From: CAVYOD01 sp963770045
Lineage (GTDB): Bacteria; Acidobacteriota; Aminicenantia; Aminicenantales; CAVYOD01
Direction: 5' to 3'
Assembly (NCBI GenBank): GCA_963770045.1
Contig: CAVYOD010000020.1
Coordinates: 1 to 64,000, forward strand
Length of the DNA: 64,000 nucleotides
Every line of letters starts with the position of its first letter. The stretch's first letter is position 1. The notes beneath the pieces were generated by a model. That model was not told the origin of the DNA and made no database searches. It worked only from the letters and a program-made list of their open reading frames with translations. Positions 45,560-55,468 of the stretch are shown here, piece after piece. The translations under genes were made by a program, and so were the position numbers.

Positions 45560-47599
45560 TCATTTTTTGGGAATGATTGGAAGCTCGATGAGCGAGGAGA
45601 AATTTTTCGTCCGGTAAATCTTTAGCCGGGTATCGGGGCAATCCTCCGGCTTCCCTCCAGGAGAAAGGCCTGGGTTGAGCTCGAAATTGGGATAATCCGC
45701 GCCGGCGATGGAAATTCGGATTCGGTGTCCCCTTTGGAAAACCCAGGAAGTGGGATAGAGGTCGAACCTCATGTTCAGGGGCTTCGCAGGGTCAAGCTGA
45801 CCGTTTCCCCACTGCGCTTTTTTGTAGCCGTGCCAGGGCAGGTCGGGCCGGACATCAATAGCCCCGTTGACCTGGTCATCATCGGGATAAAGAGCCTTCC
45901 ACCCCGCCCGCAATCCGCCCTCGGTCACATGGAGAGACCTGCCCGTTCTCATCGACATCGACGAGATAGATGAATACGTCGCCGTCTTTCTGGTTCGAGG
46001 CCAGCCACAGGTCCGCGACCGGATGCCCGGTCACTTCAAGGTCTTGGGTCAAGGCGGCCGTCTCATAGACGAGGCACTGCTTGTCCTTTTCTGTCCGGAT
46101 CATGAGCTCGTCCGGAGGGGCCATCATAAACCAGCGGTCGGACTTGTTGGAACCGTAAAGCGAATTCTGACTGAAATCGACTTTGTACTCATCGCTGCCT
46201 TCGGCCCCTCTCGACTGCGCTAACCGTCCTTTCTCCTCAAGATAAAATTTGGTGATGACCTGACGGGCCAGAGGCCACTCCCGTTCCGGCCGCCAGCCGG
46301 AGTTCATGACATAGATATAAACCGGAGGTTCGGCCTCGATGCCGTTGGAAATGCCCTTTAAATAGCGGTCGAAAAAGCGCAGACGCTCGATGTTCAGTTG
46401 CTGACCCAGGTCTTCGCTATAGTGAAAAAGCTGCTGATAGGCCGGCGTCACCCTCGGCATATGAAAACGGGGCGCGACCAGCATCTTTTCCGTCGCTTTT
46501 CCTTGCATAGTCGCAAAGAGTTTGAGAGTGCCTCTACAAAAACCGTCGAACCATCCTCCCAAATGATAGACGGGGATGCCGGATTTGATGATCTCGGGCG
46601 TCCAGGCTCCGGGGCTCGCCAGGATAAAAGAAAAAGTTCCGTCAGGCGCCTTGAACTGGCTGTCGATAAAAGGCATGGCCGCGGCGATTCCCTCAACCGT
46701 CGGATTGGAGGCATGGTCTTTGGTCGCCAGGAAATAATAATTCTGGGAACGCTTGACACCATCGGGATAGCGAGGCGGAAAGCCATCATCAAGAAATGTC
46801 GTGGGATCGCCTTTCTCCGCTAGAGGAATCTCGTCGGCCAGATCCCCGTCTCCATCCTCATCAACGACCGGCGCGACCGGGTACAAACCGGATTCGGGGC
46901 GATAGACGTTGAGGTTGTGCCCTTGGAGGTAAAGACTGTAATTCTTGATCCAATGGATAGCCTCGATTCCGCCGGGGCGCACGCCCTCGGTAAAAGACTC
47001 AAAATAGATGACCTCGGGGATTATGCATTTCAGGGCCCGGGGCCTGTTTTTGGCCGTGGCCAGCTGGCTCCATCCCAGATAAGATTGGCCGTACATTCCT
47101 ACGCTGCCATTGCACCACTTCTGGGCCGCGATCCAGTCCAGCAATTCTTTTCCGTCCTCCCCGAGGACCGGGGCCATGAGGATATGGGTTCCGAAAGAAG
47201 CTCCTGTCCCCCTCATATCAGCCGAGACAAGGGCATAGCCGTGGGAAAGAAGAAGTTGACCCAGCGGGGTTCCTCCGCTGTCAAAAACCTTCCCGGTCTT
47301 GAGATCGATCGCGGCCCGCCCGTACGGAGTATAACTAAAAGCGACGGGAAAAGGTCCGCTGTTCGGCCCGTCCGAGGGAAGGAAAATGTCGACGGCGAGT
47401 TTGACTCCGCCGGACATGGTCACGAACTGGGATTGCTTGGTGTGATTCTTGAATTGAGGAAAGGTGTATCCGGAATAGACAAAGTGTTCTGATCGCTTTG
47501 CCTGGTCCTGCGACGGGTGGGGATCGTCCCCGCCAGGCTGCCAAGGGCGATGGACAAAACTAGCCAAAGGAAAAGAAGGAAGAGGCTTTTTTTTGGCAT
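45560..47599 (-). CDS. CocE/NonD-type S15 peptidase, secreted (two frameshifts)
   Basis: ATG 47599 follows AAAGGAG and opens a signal peptide (LFLLFLWLVLSIALGSLAG). One missing base in the C4 run at 47528-47531 explains the break; the repaired frame reads GDDPHPSQDQAKRSEHFVYS. The alpha/beta-hydrolase core has the nucleophile in GSVGMYGQSYLGWSQLA and an acid candidate in YHLGGWFDGF. A second change near 45930 connects VDENGQV to LHVTEGGLRAGWKALYPDDD and the C-terminal jelly-roll domain (RGHRIRISIAGADYPNF). The family cleaves Xaa-Pro dipeptides or ester/acyl bonds. Probably periplasmic; the substrate is unknown. Confidence 0.83.
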
Positions 47600-47778
47600 C
47601 AGGGTATTCTCCTTTTGCAAGCAGACACCTTCGCAGTCAAGTCGTGGCTAGGACCATGCAACTTTGCCTGTTTTTTATTACAAAAGGCCGAGTTAAATCA
47701 AATCCCCCGTCGAAGAGCTGAGTCGTTCTCGACCCCGGCCACTGGCTTGAGGACTTGGGAATCAGGAAGATTCTTTCC

Positions 47779-48896
47779 TCAACTCTGGTCGCGAAAAACG
47801 ACCTTGATCATGAGGATCTCTGAACGGCCCGCGGTTCTGACCCGAGGGCCCCACAGCTGAACGCCGCTGGTCACAAAAAAATGCGTTTGCCGCTTTTTCT
47901 TATAGCCCCAGGTGAGTTCATACTGTCTCTGGGTAATAAATTGACCGGGAACAATTGTCCGTTGTGGGTGTGACCGGAGAGCTGGATATCGACGTGACTT
48001 TGACTGACCCGATCAAGGTCCGTCGGACGGTGGTCCAACAGGATGACCGGCAAATCGGGCGGTGTGCCTGACAGGAGTTCGTCAATGGATTTTCTTTCTC
48101 TGGAATGACTGTCCTTCCGCCCGGCTAGATAAAAAGCCGCGTCTATTTTTTCGACCTCGTCCTCAAGCAGCCGGATTCCGGCCCGGGCAAAGAAATCGAC
48201 CCTGTTGCCTCCGTACATTTCGTGATTTCCCGGAACCGCATAAACCCCGTACTTCGATTTGAGGCGCCGGAATTGGGCGATGAACCCGTCCATTTTATCG
48301 GCCCGCCCGTGTCCTTCCAGAACGTCGCCCCCGATCAAAACGATGTCGGGATCGAGAGCATTGACTTTGTCGACAAAGCCCGCCATAAAATTCTTGGTCG
48401 TCATATCTCCGAGGTGGAAATCAGCCGCAAAGGCGATTTTGAGCCGGGCGATTTCTGATGACCTCCGGGGGACCTCGATCGAATATTCTTTGATCCGAAG
48501 GTGATAGTAGTTGGCGATGCCGAGACAAACGATAATGACCGGCACGGCCAGCACAAAACAAAGCCTGGCTTTGCGAAATCCGGGAGCCCGAAGCGTTTCA
48601 GACGAGACGAGTCGGGAGAGATGGGCGGCTCCGATCATAAAATCAGTGAGGATGACGACCAGAACGAGATACAGCAAAAGGGGTAAAGAATAATAGCCGG
48701 TGATCATGAGAGATCTCGCCCAACCCCTCCCTGAATTGTGCGAAATGATTTCGGCTACCGGAAAAGCGAGGCAGAGGAGAATAAAGAACGCGGCAAATAT
48801 TCTCTTGGAAAGCGTGCCGACGATGAGCTTCCTGATGCGGAGATAAACATAAATCAGGAGGGGCGATAAAAAAATCAGCTCATTGAGCAGAAACAC
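47779..48896 (-). CDS. membrane-anchored metallophosphoesterase (YkuE-like, frameshifted near the C-terminus)
   Basis: Four N-terminal membrane helices (about 1-130) precede a calcineurin-type domain with ADFHLGD, LIGGDVLEG, VPGNHEMYGG, ILLDHRP and LSGHTHNGQLFP. The open frame stops at 47871 with an atypical end. Adding one base near 47935 gives NLITQRQYELTWGYKKK, then FFVTSGVQLWGPRVRTAGRS and a stop at 47779-47781, the normal end of this family. It probably hydrolyses lipid or nucleotide phosphodiesters at the membrane; related proteins include UDP-diacylglucosamine hydrolases. Confidence 0.82.
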
Positions 48897-49309
48897 GTCA
48901 TCCCAGCCTTAAGAGAATTCTTGCTTCGCCTATCGGGGGCAATACTCAATTTCGGGATATTATAGCCCTACAGAAATGTTTTTGAAAGCATCTTGGACCT
49001 GCTGGAAGCATCTCTTCTTATTGCGAGACAACTCAAGGCAATCTACCTCGGCGCTCCGATCGGGATGCGGCTCAGGTTGGTTGACTTGAAGGCGCGCTGC
49101 ATTGTCCGCAGCGAGGGAAATTGGCTCGCTTCGAAATCTTCGCTCTCTTTCTCCCTGCGGACAAGGAACCGTGCCCGCTCAGCCTCTAAGACGGCCTTCT
49201 TCAACAACCACCCTTCTCCGCTCGAGAGATGACAGGACGCAGGGCGCAATCATTGGACACGACGCCTTCCCATATAGTTTTGTGTCCCTGGCACGGCTCT
49301 CTGTTGGGA

Positions 49310-49349
49310 TTGACGAGTTGACGAGACGACGAGATAGACGTCTAATAAA
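49310..49349 (+). repeat. octameric tandem repeat (family B)
   Basis: TTGACGAG, TTGACGAG, ACGACGAG, ATAGACGT and the weak unit CTAATAAA run in phase. The terminal ATAGACGT unit matches the end units of the other arrays. Confidence 0.65.
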
Positions 49350-49361
49350 CTTGTTTTGTCT

Positions 49362-49390
49362 TTGACGAGATGGACGAGATGACGAGATAG
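49362..49390 (+). repeat. octameric tandem repeat (family B)
   Basis: TTGACGAG, ATGGACGAG (one base longer) and ATGACGAG followed by ATAG, 12 bases after the previous array and 25 bases past the 3' end of the minus-strand membrane gene. Confidence 0.6.
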
Positions 49391-49414
49391 TAGCTTAACG
49401 TCGAAATAGACTTT

Positions 49415-49755
49415 TCATTCATACGCTTCGAAGAAGACCTCGAAGAGCGGCGGGAACCCTCCCAGGAATCCGAGGACGATGAGGATCATGGTGATGGCGA
49501 AGATTTTCCGGAAATTGATCTCCCGATTCTTCCAGAGTTGATGCAAAACGATCCAGACCAGCAGCCAGACGACGACTGCGATGGTCGTCTGGCCGCTCAA
49601 GGGACCTGTGGGAACGTAGAAGGAGAGGATTTTTTTTATGACTTCGCTCGAAGCCTTGAGGGTTGTGGAGATGCCGAGAGTGAAAATCCCGATACCGGCC
49701 GCAAAAATCGCCGCCCAGCGGCCCCGTTCGTAAGCCCAGAATTCGGCTTGTTCAT
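49415..49755 (-). CDS. small three-helix membrane protein, unknown function (frameshifted near the start)
   Basis: ATG 49755 with GGAGAGGCGAGGAACG upstream gives MNKP. One base added near 49742 continues EFWAYERGRWAAIFAAGIGI, a frame open to the stop at 49415. Helices lie at about 13-33, 60-80 and 88-105 with a loop VIKKILSFYVPTGPLSGQTT. The open frame from the conventional start codon covers only the last two helices. It is 15 bases after another membrane-protein gene, suggesting a two-subunit complex. No family is recognised; a respiratory or terminal-oxidase accessory role is only a guess. Confidence 0.6.
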
Positions 49756-49770
49756 CGTTCCTCGCCTCTC

Positions 49771-50300
49771 CTAGCGGACTGGCGCGACCCTGGTCACGAG
49801 GGCTCCGACGAACCCCCCGACAACGCTCGCGATGAAGGCGATTGTCACAAAGACGACCGCCGCTTTAAAAAGCCGCGGCTCTTCGACAAGATTTTTCCTG
49901 TAGCGGGCGACAAAAAATGAGACGGCGGTCATCAGAACGGAGCGAACCAACTGAAGTGCTCTTTCCACTCCATCCCGTAATCTTCCCAAAAAGCGAGGTG
50001 GGGATCTGCGAGGAGAAAAGCTTGCGGATATCTGCTCAGGTCTGCCTGCGGCGGAGGCACAGCCCGGAACCAAGGATAGGAGAGATAGGTTCCGGTGATG
50101 ACCGTCAGCCAGGCCAAGATTGTCAGCGCCCAGATGCCGAGGCTCAAAATCCTTAAGTGCTTAGGCCTGGCCGAGTCCGTCTGACCGGTCGAGCGCAGGC
50201 CCCAAAAACCGACCAGGACTCCGGTAAAACCCAGGAGCAAAAGCCCTCCCAAGACCATGCCATGAATGATCGTCCAAAGCTCGCGGCTCGAGAATCCCAT
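49771..50300 (-). CDS. four-helix membrane protein, unknown function (frameshifted)
   Basis: ATG 50300 has GGAGCAAAG upstream. The first part reads SRELWTIIHGMVLGGLLLLG, then a second helix (LGIWALTILAWLTVITGTYL) and a conserved-looking loop WKEHFSWFAP. One extra base near 49937 continues VLMTAVSFFVARYRKN and the last helix (AAVVFVTIAFIASVVGGFVG). Histidines in IIHGMV and KEHFSW, on helix borders, could bind haem as in cytochrome b561-like proteins, but this is speculation. It pairs with the gene at 49415-49755. Confidence 0.6.
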
Positions 50301-50530
50301 CTTTGCTCCTCCATCATCGGGAATTTGTTATCGCTTGGCTCCCTTTTATTATATATCTCGATTTGCTTTCATAAACAAGAACGCCGGGTACAATTTTTTA
50401 AAGGCTTGGCGAGTCATTCCCTGTTGACAAACCCCGTCGATGGCGATAAAAAAGAAGAAAAATCGAGCCCCAGGAAAAAGCACGAGAAGGTAGAAAAAAG
50501 CCGAGCGCATCAGCTTTAGGAGGAGGAACC

Positions 50531-51767
50531 ATGAAATATTCAATCAGCGCAATAATGCTGGCTTTGGTCCTGATGGTCGGCGTCGGGAAATCCGCCAAAC
50601 AAACACAGGGTATTCTGTTCAAGGATGACGTCGCCTTCCTAAAACAGCACACCAAGGTTGTCGTGCTTTCTGGCAAAAACAAACTGGCGCAGATCGCGGT
50701 CAATCCGGACCTCCAGGGCCGGGTCATGACCAGCAGCGCGGCCGGAGCCGGAAGGTCTGAGTTTCGGCTGGATCAACCGCGAGCTTGTCGCCTCCGGCAA
50801 GAACAATCTTCATATCAATGCCTTTGGCGGCGAAGACCGTTTCTGGCTCGGCCCGGAAGGGGGCCAGTTTTCGATATTTTTCAAGAACGGCGCGGCCTTC
50901 GACCTCGACCACTGGTTCACTCCGCCTCCGACCAACGAAGGGGCGTACGAAGTCATTTCCCAAAATGAAGACGCCGTGCGCTTCCGAAAGCCCATGCACT
51001 TGGTGAATTACTCCAAGACCGAGTTCGACCTCGAAGTCGACAGGCTGGTGCGATTGCTCGATGAAAAGGAAGTCTCAAGCCTGGGCGTCACAATCCCGGC
51101 TGGAGTCAAGATGGTGGCTTTTCAATCGGACAACAGGATCACGAACAAAGGCGCTAAGGCGTGGACCAAAGATTCGGGACTCCTCTCCATTTGGATCCTG
51201 GGCATGTTCAATCCCTCGCCCGCGACGACCGTGGTGATTCCTTTTAGACCGGGGTTGGAATCGGATCTCGGACCTATCGTCAACGATGCTTACTTCGGCA
51301 AAGTGCCCGCCGACCGCCTGGTCATCAAAGAGAGTGTGCTGTTTTTTAAGGGGGATGGTCAACATCGAAGCAAGATCGGAATCTCTCCGAGGCGGGTGAT
51401 GCCTTTTCTCGGAAGCTACGACGCCGCCAACCAGGTGTTGACGATCGTCCATCTTACAATACCGCCAGACGCCCGGGACTATGTGAACTCGATGTGGAAG
51501 ATCCAGGACAATCCTTTCGAGGGCGACGTCGTGAACAGCTACAATGACGGGCCGGCTTCCCCCGGAGCAAAGCCGTTGGGGCCTTTCTATGAGCTCGAAT
51601 CCTCTTCGCCCGCAGCCGCCCTCGGACCCGAGGAGACGTTCGGTCACATCCAGACCACTATTCATATCCAGGGAGACGAAAAAGCGTTGAGCCAGATCGC
51701 CAAGAAGATCCTCGGGGTCGAGATCGACGAAATTGTAAGCGTATTCAAAACGGGGAAAAAACCATAA
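50531..51767 (+). CDS. secreted DUF6786-like protein (frameshifted)
   Basis: ATG 50531 (site AGGAGGAGG) starts a signal sequence (MKYSISAIMLALVLMVGVGK). The frame breaks near 50751; one G fewer gives AEGLSFGWINRELVASGKNN, and the rest is open to 51767. Recognisable parts are FGGEDRFWLGPEGGQFSIFF, LSIWILGMFNPSP and FYELESSSPAAALGPEE. The last suggests a galactose-mutarotase-like beta-sandwich, as in DUF6786. Function is unknown; secretion is likely. It heads a three-gene cluster. Confidence 0.72.
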
Positions 51768-51859
51768 ATCGAAAAACGTGAAATGCCGTTGATAGATGCA
51801 TGGCCCATTTTACGTTTTGCGTTTCCCGTTTTGGCGCTAAGGATAAGGAGCCGACGGGC

Positions 51860-52321
51860 ATGAAAAAAAAATCAAAACGATTCTGCGTACTCATCTTGAT
51901 CCCCTCTTCCCTCCTTCTGGCTATTCGCCCTTCCTGCGCACAACAATCACCCGCAGAAAAAGAGGTTCGTGATGTCCTCAAGAAATTTCGGCAGGGAGTC
52001 GAAACGGGAGACAGGGCCCTGGGCACCACGCTATTATCCAAGGAATTGCTGAGCTTTTATAATTCCCTGGCCGAAGTCTACGGTCCGGCCAAGATGGTCT
52101 TCCCTTTTGAGGTCGGCCACCTCAAGATTCTCAGAGACGGCCGGGCCAAGGCAGAGGTCTATCTGAATCCGGCCAAAGACCTGATTGTCTTTACTCTGAC
52201 CAATCAAGACGGCGCCTGGAAAATCAGCCACATCGAGGGCATCCGTTTTCCGCTCTATTCCGTGCCGGCCTTCCTTACACGGAGGTCTATTCTATTCCCC
52301 AAGAAAAAAGGAGCTGGATAA
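51860..52321 (+). CDS. secreted small protein, NTF2/SnoaL-like
   Basis: A 153-residue protein. ATG 51860 follows AAGGAG; the frame to 51800 is rejected. A signal peptide (MKKKSKRFCVLILIPSSLLL) with cleavage near SCA-QQ is followed by VRDVLKKFRQGVETGDRAL and repeated short strands (KAEVYLNPAKDLIVFTLTNQ, DGAWKISHIEGI), the pattern of a SnoaL-like lipocalin-sized fold. No catalytic residues stand out. The stop overlaps the next start (TAATG). Confidence 0.6.
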   Translation: MKKKSKRFCVLILIPSSLLLAIRPSCAQQSPAEKEVRDVLKKFRQGVETGDRALGTTLLSKELLSFYNSLAEVYGPAKMVFPFEVGHLKILRDGRAKAEVYLNPAKDLIVFTLTNQDGAWKISHIEGIRFPLYSVPAFLTRRSILFPKKKGAG

Positions 52322-52748
52322 TGGCTGAAGAGGGGATGGCCTTCAAGAGCCGGGTTTATTTCGAACTCAAAAAAGACCGCGGCGAAGAATCGGCGCAAAA
52401 GTTCTTTCTCGACGGCCCGGGTTATAAAGTCTCGATGGATGCCTGGCTTCCGTTCATCGAGGGCGCGGCCCAATTCGCTCTTTATTTTGCGATCCTGGAA
52501 ACCAACTATCACGGATCTCACTGCACTATCACCAAAGCCAGCTACACGGAAGCCGAGATTCGTTGCACGCCCCTGACCGAATTCGAGGTCCTCAAGAGGG
52601 CCTTCTTTATCCCAAGTTTTCGCTCGATGAATACACCAGGCTTAACACCCGTATCATGAAAGACCGGGCTAGAAGCTGCGGACTCATGCTGGATATTACT
52701 TTTGACGGGTCGAACTGTGTCTTAAGGCTGACTACTTCGCGGCTTTGA
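52321..52748 (+). CDS. hypothetical protein (frameshifted near the C-terminus)
   Basis: ATG 52321 overlaps the stop of the previous gene. The first 95 residues (FKSRVYFELKKDRGEESAQK, KVSMDAWLPFIEGAAQ) are followed by a frame change near 52609. With one more T it continues AFFYPKFSLDEYTRLNTRIM and ends LTTSRL at 52748. There are few hydrophobic segments, so it may be soluble. No family is recognised. Its 3' end overlaps convergent potD by 17 bases. Confidence 0.5.
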
Positions 52749-53793
52749 TTTCATCCCAGATTCTTATATAGAGCGCGTTCTCAGCGCCCAGGTCGCCGAT
52801 AAACTCACTCTTCGCTCTGATCTCCGGCTTCAAAAACAGCGCGGGATTGTTGCGAAGGTCCGGGCCCAGCAACGGATAGCAGTCCTTGTTGGGGCAGAGA
52901 TACTTGATGAACTCAGTGTTTTCCGCCGCCACGGCCGGATCGTGGAGGAAATTGATAAAGGCGTAGGCGAGCCTGACCTCTTTTGCGCCCACAGGGATGA
53001 CCAGGTCGTCGCTGGATATGGAGGTGCCTTCCTCGGGCACGGCAAAAGTCACGTCCGCATTCTCCTTCTGAACCTGCAGGATATCTCCGCTGTAGCCGTG
53101 GACGAGCAAGAACTCGCCCGAAGCCAGGCCGGTCTTGTATTGTTCATTCTCAAACTTGGCCAGGTTCTTTTTCCAGCCCAAGATGACGGCCTTCGCCTCC
53201 CGGAGCTCTTTTTCATCCGTGGTGTTGAGGCTGTATCCCAGGAATTTGAGTCCGGCGCCGATGACCTCGCGCATGTCGCTGAGCATGGTCATCCGGCCCT
53301 TCAAATCCTCCCGGCCGAGCATCGACCAGGACGGCTTGAAATTCTGGACCTTGCTTTTCAGGTAGGCCAGGCCCGTCGTGGTCAGCATGTAAGGCACCGA
53401 ATGATCCATAGTTTTGTCGATCGTTAATTTGAGAATTTCGGCGTCGACGTGGCTCAGGTTCGGGAGCAGGCGGTGGTCGAGGGACTGGATCATCTTCTGG
53501 GCGTGCATCAGACTGACCATGTAGGAACTGGGAGTCAGGACGTCATAGCCCGTGGCCCCGGCTTTGAGCTTGGCATACATCGCCTCGTTCGATTCAAAGG
53601 TGTCGATCTCAACCCGGCAGCCGTTTTCTTTTTCGAAACGCGAAAGAAGACCCGGCTTGATGTAGTCCGCCCAGGTGTAGACATTGAGCACGGGTTTAGA
53701 CTGGCCGCAGGAGGTGAGGGGCAAAGTCACGGCCACAAACAGAAGGAGCACCGCCCATCCGAAAAGCCCCAATCTCGATCTTCTTTTCCCCAT
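52732..53793 (-). CDS. potD: spermidine/putrescine ABC transporter substrate-binding lipoprotein
   Basis: A 353-residue PotD-type protein. Start 53793 gives a lipoprotein signal (LLLFVAVTLPLTSC) and CGQSKPVLNVYTWADYIKPG, the hallmark PotD/PotF mature start. SSYMVSLMHAQKMIQSLDH and VPYMLTTTGLAYLKSK follow the usual type II binding-protein order, and it ends with ALYIRIWDEIKAAK. It should bind a polyamine in the periplasm and hand it to PotBC. It overlaps potC (TGATG). Confidence 0.93.
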   Translation of the reverse strand: MGKRRSRLGLFGWAVLLLFVAVTLPLTSCGQSKPVLNVYTWADYIKPGLLSRFEKENGCRVEIDTFESNEAMYAKLKAGATGYDVLTPSSYMVSLMHAQKMIQSLDHRLLPNLSHVDAEILKLTIDKTMDHSVPYMLTTTGLAYLKSKVQNFKPSWSMLGREDLKGRMTMLSDMREVIGAGLKFLGYSLNTTDEKELREAKAVILGWKKNLAKFENEQYKTGLASGEFLLVHGYSGDILQVQKENADVTFAVPEEGTSISSDDLVIPVGAKEVRLAYAFINFLHDPAVAAENTEFIKYLCPNKDCYPLLGPDLRNNPALFLKPEIRAKSEFIGDLGAENALYIRIWDEIKAAK

Positions 53794-54578
53794 CAAGCGC
53801 GCGCCTTGTTTTTTGACCGGCTCAACCTCTGGCTCAACACCACGGCGGTAAAAGTGATGGCCAGAAGAATCGTGGAGAGAGCGTTGATCAGGGGCGGCGA
53901 GCCGTGTTTGATCATGCTGTAGATCCGGATCGGGAGCGTCGTCGATCCCGGCCCGGTGACAAAAAAGGTGATGACAAAATCGTCGATCGACAGAGTGAAG
54001 GCGATCAAGGCCCCGGCGACAAGACCGGGAAGAAGGAGAGGAAGAAGGACCCGGCGGGTCGTCTGCCACCATCCGGCGCCCAGGTCCTGGGCCGCTTCGA
54101 CGACGGAAAAATCAAAGTCCTGGAGACGCGAGAGGACGACCATGGCCACAAAACTGATGCAAAAGGTAACGTGGGCGAGGAAGATCGTGACCAGCCCGAG
54201 GCCCACGCCGGCCAGGACAAAAAACATCAGCAGGCTGATCCCCATCAAGATCTCGGGCATGACCAACGGAGCGTAGACGATCGTAAAATGGAAACGCTGG
54301 AGCCGGGTCTGGGCGAAGCGATGCAGGGCCAAAGCGGCCAGCGTCCCGAGGAGGAGAGAGACGGCTGTGGCCGTCAGGGCGATAATCAGGCTGTTCCGGG
54401 CGGCCCGCCAGATCTCCGGCTCGTGGGCCAGGCGGGCATACCAACTCAAGGAGAATCCCTGCCAGCCGGTGCCGAAGCGCGAAGCGTTGAAAGAATTCGC
54501 AACCAGGATAATGATTGGCAGATAGAAGAAGAGAAGGACCGCGACGGTCACAACGAGGGGCAAGCGGCTGCGTTTCAC
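53793..54578 (-). CDS. potC: spermidine/putrescine ABC transporter permease PotC
   Basis: A 261-residue permease with six membrane helices. The EAA loop (VVEAAQDLGAGWWQTTRRVL) contacts the ATPase. PLVMPEILMGISLLMFF and LSIDDFVITFFVTGPGSTTL are typical of PotC. It forms the inner-membrane channel with PotB. The start at 54578 is 8 bases after potB ends. Confidence 0.95.
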   Translation of the reverse strand: MKRSRLPLVVTVAVLLFFYLPIIILVANSFNASRFGTGWQGFSLSWYARLAHEPEIWRAARNSLIIALTATAVSLLLGTLAALALHRFAQTRLQRFHFTIVYAPLVMPEILMGISLLMFFVLAGVGLGLVTIFLAHVTFCISFVAMVVLSRLQDFDFSVVEAAQDLGAGWWQTTRRVLLPLLLPGLVAGALIAFTLSIDDFVITFFVTGPGSTTLPIRIYSMIKHGSPPLINALSTILLAITFTAVVLSQRLSRSKNKARA

Positions 54579-54586
54579 GTCTTCTC

Positions 54587-55450
54587 CTAAAAGATCTCCG
54601 GCCTCTCTTTTTTTCGCTGCAGGATAAGGACGGCCACGAGAGGCGCCAGCACGGAGAGAATGAGGACCACAGAGAGCGCGCTGGCCTGGGGAAGGTTGCG
54701 GTCGACAAAGACCCTCTGGGCGATTTTGTTGCCGATCATCTCTCCGGCGGGTCCGCCCACGATGTCCGGAATGACATAAGAGCCCAACGAAGGGATAAAA
54801 ACAAAAAGAACCGCCGTAAAAAGTCCTCGGCCTATCCCGGGAAGGAAGATCTTATAAAACGCCTGAAAGGGCTTGGCTCCAAGATCTCGGGCCGCATCGA
54901 GGAGCTGGAAATCGAATTTATCGGACGCGGCATAGATGGGGAGGATCGTGAAGGGGAGAAAACTATAGATCGAGACCAGGACGACGGCGGCCGGATGATA
55001 AAGAAGCGTGGTCTGTGGCCCGGCCAATCCCAGAAACATGAGAAGGTGCTTGATCAGGCCCTCCGGGTGGAGAAGGACTTTCCAGGCAAAGATCCTGATC
55101 AGAAAATTTGTCCAGAAGGGGATGATAACCAGCATCAAGACAAAGTTTCGCCAGCGTGAGGAAATCCGGGCCAGATGATATCCGACGGGGACAGCCAGCA
55201 AAAGACAGCCTGTGGTCGTGAGGACGCTGATCCACAGCGTTCGCCAGGCCACGATCAAGTAACTCGGGTCGGCCAGGCGGCGCAGGTTTTCGAGCGTCCA
55301 GCCCTGTCCCATGCCGCCGTATGGGCTCGCCGGCCGGAGGGCAAAAACGAAGACAAAAAGGGTCGGCCCGAGAAAAAACAGGGCGAGCCAGAAAAGGGAG
55401 GGAAGAGAGAGGATCCACTCCTGGAATTTGCCCCGGCTTGCCCGCTTCAT
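54587..55450 (-). CDS. potB: spermidine/putrescine ABC transporter permease PotB
   Basis: A 287-residue permease with six helices. The EAA-type loop is LLDAARDLGAKPFQAFYKIF, with an IPSLGSYVIPDIVGGPAGEM periplasmic stretch. A positively charged N-terminus MKRASRGKFQEW precedes the first helix. It is 18 bases after the end of potA, so the pot genes form one transcript in the order A, B, C, D. Confidence 0.95.
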   Translation of the reverse strand: MKRASRGKFQEWILSLPSLFWLALFFLGPTLFVFVFALRPASPYGGMGQGWTLENLRRLADPSYLIVAWRTLWISVLTTTGCLLLAVPVGYHLARISSRWRNFVLMLVIIPFWTNFLIRIFAWKVLLHPEGLIKHLLMFLGLAGPQTTLLYHPAAVVLVSIYSFLPFTILPIYAASDKFDFQLLDAARDLGAKPFQAFYKIFLPGIGRGLFTAVLFVFIPSLGSYVIPDIVGGPAGEMIGNKIAQRVFVDRNLPQASALSVVLILSVLAPLVAVLILQRKKERPEIF

Positions 55451-55468
55451 CCCACCTCGCTCTCAGTC

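Larger units (their letters stand above)
48897..49414. other. gene-free region with octameric repeats
   Basis: No convincing gene is visible in 518 bases. Short frames on both strands lack ribosome binding sites and family motifs. The last 110 bases contain two octameric arrays (49310 and 49362). The rest (about 48990-49250) has no repeat or RNA structure that I can identify. Confidence 0.4.

Noticed and set aside
48993..49249. Short frames on both strands in the 49 kb gap
   Set aside because: Neither has a start signal or motif; both are likely chance frames.
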